In this document: in pieces, positions 61,116 to 64,000 of the stretch
Position numbering within the stretch: position 1 is the stretch's first letter
How the letters are laid out: each line of letters begins with the position of its first letter
NCBI RefSeq assembly: GCF_028621955.1
Contig: NZ_CP117516.1
Location: 642,001 to 706,000 of the forward strand
Source: Erythrobacter sp. BLCC-B19
GTDB lineage: Bacteria > Pseudomonadota > Alphaproteobacteria > Sphingomonadales > Sphingomonadaceae
Length of the DNA: 64,000 nt
Reading direction: 5' to 3'
Notes under the pieces: model-generated
The model's database searches: none
The model's input: the letters and a program-made list of their open reading frames with translations, nothing else
Told to the model about the DNA's origin: nothing
Program-made: the position numbers and the translations under genes

Positions 61116-62300
61116 CTAATTCCCGCCCCCGTCCTGCGCCACGACATTGCCGATCGCGATGGCGGAGAAGGCGAGGCTGGTGACGGTGGCAAGGAATTCG
61201 CGCAGCTCGGCCCCCGGCGCGGTCGAGACATAGATCACGTCCTGATCCCGGATGCGGAAATCCTGCGCGACAAAGAACCCGCGCGCGTCCGACAGGTCGA
61301 GCCGGTAGACCACCGGCACCCGCCCGTCTCCGGTCAGCGGCGTGGCGGCGCGCTGGGCCGGGTCGAGCGCGGCCGGGTCTTCGAGCCGGAAGATGAAGAC
61401 GCCGCGGATGCTCGCCTTGTCGTCGCGCAAGCCTCCCACGCGGGCCAGCGCCTGCGCCAGCGATATGCCGCGCCCTTCGAAGGGGATTTCGGCGCTGCGG
61501 GCCAGCGCGCCCATCGCGATGAAGCTGTAGGGCTGGTGCAGCACGGTCACCACGTCCTCGGGCTTCATGCGGATGTTCTGCGCCGGATCGGCGATGATCG
61601 CTTCCAGCGGCATCGTCGCCGAGGTGCCAGCGCGGCTGACCTTGACGGTGGTCTGATGCACCGGCGCGCGCGGCCCTCCGGCGCTGGCGAGGATATCGAG
61701 CAGCCGCTCTCCGCGCGGCCCGAGCGGCACCCGCCTGCTGGCAGCGACCTCGCCCAGCACGGTGACATTGCGCGAATCGTTGAGCGCCAGCCGCACGCTC
61801 GCCTGCGGATCATTGGCGCGGCCCCTGAGCCGGGCGATGATCGCGCGTTCGACCTCGGCAGGCGTGCGCCCCCCCACCGCAATCGGCCCGGCGAAGGGCA
61901 CGGTGATGGTGCCGCCCGCATCGACCACCTGGCTCACCACGGCGCGGTTCTGCGCCCCGGCATCGAGCCCCGGGATCACCCCGCCGCTGCCGAACAGCAC
62001 GGCGGGCGGCGCTTCCCACAAGGCGATCTCCAGCGTGTCGCCCGGCCCGATCAGCCACGCCCCCGCCCCACCATCGCCGAGCTGCGCTGCAAGGCCGAGC
62101 GAGCTTTCATAGGCCGCCACCCGGCTGCGGCTGGCGGGATCGAGCGGGATCAGCGCGATCTGCCCGCCGGCATAGTCCTGCCCTTCGATCCGGGTGATCT
62201 GCCCCGCCGATGGCCCCGCCGCACCAAGCGACGTGCAGCCCGCCAGCAGCGCGGCAAGCGTGGCGGCAAGCAGGGCGTGCAGGGGAAGAGGCACGCTCAT
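61116..62300 (-). CDS. Polysaccharide export outer-membrane protein (Wza/KpsD-like)
   Basis: 394 residues. A lipoprotein signal has lipobox LLAGC (Cys22). The poly-export (PES) domain includes IGPGDTLEIALWEAPP near residues 85-100 and VDAGGTITVPFAGPIAVGGRTPAEVERAI. At least two SLBB-type repeats follow (VTVLGEVAASRRVPLGPRGERLLDILASAGG and the similar AMGALARSAEIPF stretch). It forms the outer-membrane channel for capsule or exopolysaccharide. The ATG overlaps the glycosyltransferase stop as ATGA. Confidence 0.9.
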   Translation of the reverse strand: MSVPLPLHALLAATLAALLAGCTSLGAAGPSAGQITRIEGQDYAGGQIALIPLDPASRSRVAAYESSLGLAAQLGDGGAGAWLIGPGDTLEIALWEAPPAVLFGSGGVIPGLDAGAQNRAVVSQVVDAGGTITVPFAGPIAVGGRTPAEVERAIIARLRGRANDPQASVRLALNDSRNVTVLGEVAASRRVPLGPRGERLLDILASAGGPRAPVHQTTVKVSRAGTSATMPLEAIIADPAQNIRMKPEDVVTVLHQPYSFIAMGALARSAEIPFEGRGISLAQALARVGGLRDDKASIRGVFIFRLEDPAALDPAQRAATPLTGDGRVPVVYRLDLSDARGFFVAQDFRIRDQDVIYVSTAPGAELREFLATVTSLAFSAIAIGNVVAQDGGGN

Positions 62301-63664
62301 GCCGCCCTCGCCGTCGGAGCAGGGGCGGGGGCATCATCCCCCGTGACGGCGACCGAGCGGGACGGCGGCGGCGCAGTGCCGAGCAATCCGGCATAGAACC
62401 CCGCCAGCCGCGCGCGATAGGCTGCCGCGCTGAACCTTTCGGCCTGCACCAGCCCCGCGCGCGAAAGCTGCGCCACCGCCGCGTCATCACCGTCGAGCGA
62501 CTGGATCGCCTGCGCCAGCGCCCGCGTATCAAGCGGGTCGATCAGCAGCGCCGCCTCCCCCGCGACCTCGGGCAGCGACGAGGTATTGCTGGTCACCACC
62601 GGCGTGCCGAGCGCCATCGCCTCCAGCACCGGCAGGCCGAAACCTTCGTAGAGCGAGGGGAACAGCACGCCCCTTGCCCCCGCAATCACCGTCGCCAAGG
62701 TCTGGCGCGGGAGATAGCCGAGCCAGCGGATGCGCTGCCCGCCGTCCAGCTTGGCCAGCTGCTCGATCAGCGCCACATCGCGCGCGCTGCCCCAGCCGGG
62801 CGCGCCGACGATCACCAGCGGGTGCGGCGAACCGCTGGCGAGATGCGCCTCGATCAGGCGGGCGACGTTCTTCTTGGGCTCGATCGCGCCGAAGAACAGA
62901 TAATAGCCGCGCATAGGCGCGCCCAGCAGGCCTTCGACCTCGCGCGCGATCTGCGCTTCGGGAACGCCCGCCATCAGCGCGGCGATATCGGTCGACTGGT
63001 AGAGATTGGTCACGCGCCCCTCCTCCACCCCGAGGATGCGGATGATGTCGGCGCGCGAATGATCGGAGACGGTGAGGATATGATCGGCCTCGCGCACGAT
63101 GCGGCGCATCAGGGCAAGGTAGGTGCGCTTGCGATCGGCGGTGGTGTGCGGCAGGCGCAGCGGCACCAGATCGTGCAGCGTGTAGACATTGGCGGCCCCG
63201 CGCGCGGCGATCGGCAGGGGGTAGGTCCAATGCGCCAGATCGGCGCGCGGGGCGGTGATGCGGGTCAGCCGCCCGCTCAGGCGGAACGCGCCATGGGCGA
63301 GGCCATAAAGCTGGGCGGCATTCCAGTATCGCGCCCCCGGCACCGACAGGCCCGGCGGCAGGATCACTTCGCCCGACAGCGCGATTTCCTCGATCCGCCG
63401 CCCGGCCAGCACCCCGCGCGCGGCCAGCGCCACCTGCCCCGCCAGCCCCGGCTTGCGCGCTGCGGCGCCTGCGCCTTCCTCGCCTTCGGCCAGCGCGATT
63501 TCGTGGAGCAGCGGATCGCCGCCGCGACCCGTGCGAGCAGCGAACAGCAACCCGACCTCATGCCCCAGCCCCGCCGCCGCGCGGGCGAGGTTGCGGCCAT
63601 AGGTCGCCACCCCCGTCCCGTGTGGGCGGACGATGTTGTAGGCATCGATCAGCACCGCGCTCAT
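62297..63664 (-). CDS. GT4-family glycosyltransferase
   Basis: 455 residues, retaining GT-B fold. The N-terminal Rossmann domain begins SAVLIDAYNIVRPHGTGVATYGRNLARAAAGLGHEVGLLFA. The C-terminal GT1/GT4 domain includes GYYLFFGAIEPKKNVARLIEAH and the nucleotide-sugar-binding FPSLYEGFGLPVLEAMALGTPVVTSNTSSLPEVAGEAA. Donor and acceptor sugars are unknown. Coupled to the export protein and next to a sulfotransferase-like gene, so it probably adds a sugar during exopolysaccharide assembly. Confidence 0.92.
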   Translation of the reverse strand: MSAVLIDAYNIVRPHGTGVATYGRNLARAAAGLGHEVGLLFAARTGRGGDPLLHEIALAEGEEGAGAAARKPGLAGQVALAARGVLAGRRIEEIALSGEVILPPGLSVPGARYWNAAQLYGLAHGAFRLSGRLTRITAPRADLAHWTYPLPIAARGAANVYTLHDLVPLRLPHTTADRKRTYLALMRRIVREADHILTVSDHSRADIIRILGVEEGRVTNLYQSTDIAALMAGVPEAQIAREVEGLLGAPMRGYYLFFGAIEPKKNVARLIEAHLASGSPHPLVIVGAPGWGSARDVALIEQLAKLDGGQRIRWLGYLPRQTLATVIAGARGVLFPSLYEGFGLPVLEAMALGTPVVTSNTSSLPEVAGEAALLIDPLDTRALAQAIQSLDGDDAAVAQLSRAGLVQAERFSAAAYRARLAGFYAGLLGTAPPPSRSVAVTGDDAPAPAPTARAA

Positions 63665-63694
63665 GCCGAGACACCCGGAAAGGTGGCACCAGCT

Positions 63695-64000
63695 TCAACC
63701 ATAGCGGTAGCAATCCGCCATGAACCTCTCGCGGATTTCCTCGGTGAAAGCGTCGCGCTGCTTCTTCAGTCGCACCTCGGTCGCGAGCTTGCGGCCGACC
63801 GGCTGCACCTCAAGAAACCGCAGCGCCTTGCGCAGTTGCACCGCGAGGTTGGCGCTGAAATCCTCGTATTCGATCAGGTGCGGCACGATCCCGGCCTCGG
63901 CGAAGAAGTCCTCCCACGCGACATCATGCGTCACCATCTCGCGATAGCATTCGCGGATCTCGTCATAATCATAGGCGATGCGCGGCTCGTCACTCCTGTC
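63695..64000 (-). CDS. Stf0-type sulfotransferase, N-terminus beyond window edge
   Basis: 102 C-terminal residues are visible; the frame is open to the window edge. IRECYREMVTHDVAWEDFFAEAGIVPHLIEYEDFSANLAVQLRKALRFL resembles the C-terminal part of Stf0/LPS sulfotransferases (the YDYDEI stretch and YEDF in particular). The PAPS-binding part is outside the window. It would transfer sulfate from PAPS to a sugar or lipid. Placement beside glycosyltransferase and export genes suggests a sulfated polysaccharide. Family call is moderate because only the C-terminus is visible. Confidence 0.6.
   Translation of the reverse strand, partial: DRSDEPRIAYDYDEIRECYREMVTHDVAWEDFFAEAGIVPHLIEYEDFSANLAVQLRKALRFLEVQPVGRKLATEVRLKKQRDAFTEEIRERFMADCYRYG

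Overview
The window is GC-rich, gene-dense chromosomal DNA of an alphaproteobacterium. It most likely comes from the Sphingomonadales, near Erythrobacter, Porphyrobacter or Altererythrobacter. This rests on conserved alphaproteobacterial neighbourhoods (mutM/ubiE-ubiB...coaBC-dut, rpsT/dnaA, rpmH-rnpA-yidD-yidC-engB), a UPF0262 gene, a CC_3452-type gene, a large TonB-dependent receptor, and a REP-like intergenic element of the type common in sphingomonad genomes. The taxon is inferred from gene content, not from a search. I found no rRNA, tRNA, insertion sequence, prophage or CRISPR array.

Layout. 1-4.9 kb: mltA (cut by the left edge), a Tim44-like gene, secB, murJ, trpS. 5-8.2 kb: small envelope genes and an RBBP9-like hydrolase bracketed by a direct repeat. 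8.3-15.9 kb: dut-coaBC and ubiB-ubiE on the minus strand, separated by two accessory membrane genes, then mutM and rpsT. 15.8-17.9 kb: the 520-base dnaA upstream region and dnaA. 17.9-23.1 kb: DUF983, a ThiF-type enzyme, a sirtuin, dapB, an M48 protease with a clear promoter/operator, and nth. 23.2-31.8 kb: a VWA protein, an odd Gly/Ala-rich protein, a symporter, dapE, cupin, LysE, GST, VOC and a periplasmic TonB-C-terminal-like protein. 31.9-41.6 kb: dctD-dctB facing a dctA-esterase-TonB receptor-M14 peptidase run, the most coherent accessory system here. 41.6-45.0 kb: engB-yidC-yidD-rnpA-rpmH. 45.1-52.9 kb: a ClpP-like periplasmic protein, yifB, a TonB-like protein, recQ, an HxlR regulator with its divergent target, a HAD protein and rpmJ. 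53-59.7 kb: galE, a DUF4136 lipoprotein coupled to a cytosolic-carboxypeptidase-like M14 enzyme, cdd, a GH25-like protein, UPF0262 and dnaB. 59.8-64 kb: a GGDEF protein and the edge of a polysaccharide export/glycosyltransferase/sulfotransferase cluster.

The most interesting signal is the dctBD/dctA locus. The divergent region carries two exact TGTGCG-N6-CGCACA palindromes 32 bp apart, the kind of upstream site used by DctD. DctD here keeps its receiver, AAA+ core and Fis-type helix-turn-helix but has lost the GAFTGA loop that contacts sigma-54. Together these suggest a DctBD circuit rewired to work without sigma-54, extended to co-transcribe an esterase, an outer-membrane receptor and a peptidase. 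Other regulatory signals are a palindrome over the -10 of the M48 gene, a 10-bp hairpin and clustered GANTC sites upstream of dnaA, inverted repeats between hxlR and its neighbour, and hairpin arrays between rpmH and rnpA and beside the CC_3452-type gene. Three convergent gene pairs end inside a shared CTAG. All motifs were read by eye. Base-composition remarks are visual impressions.
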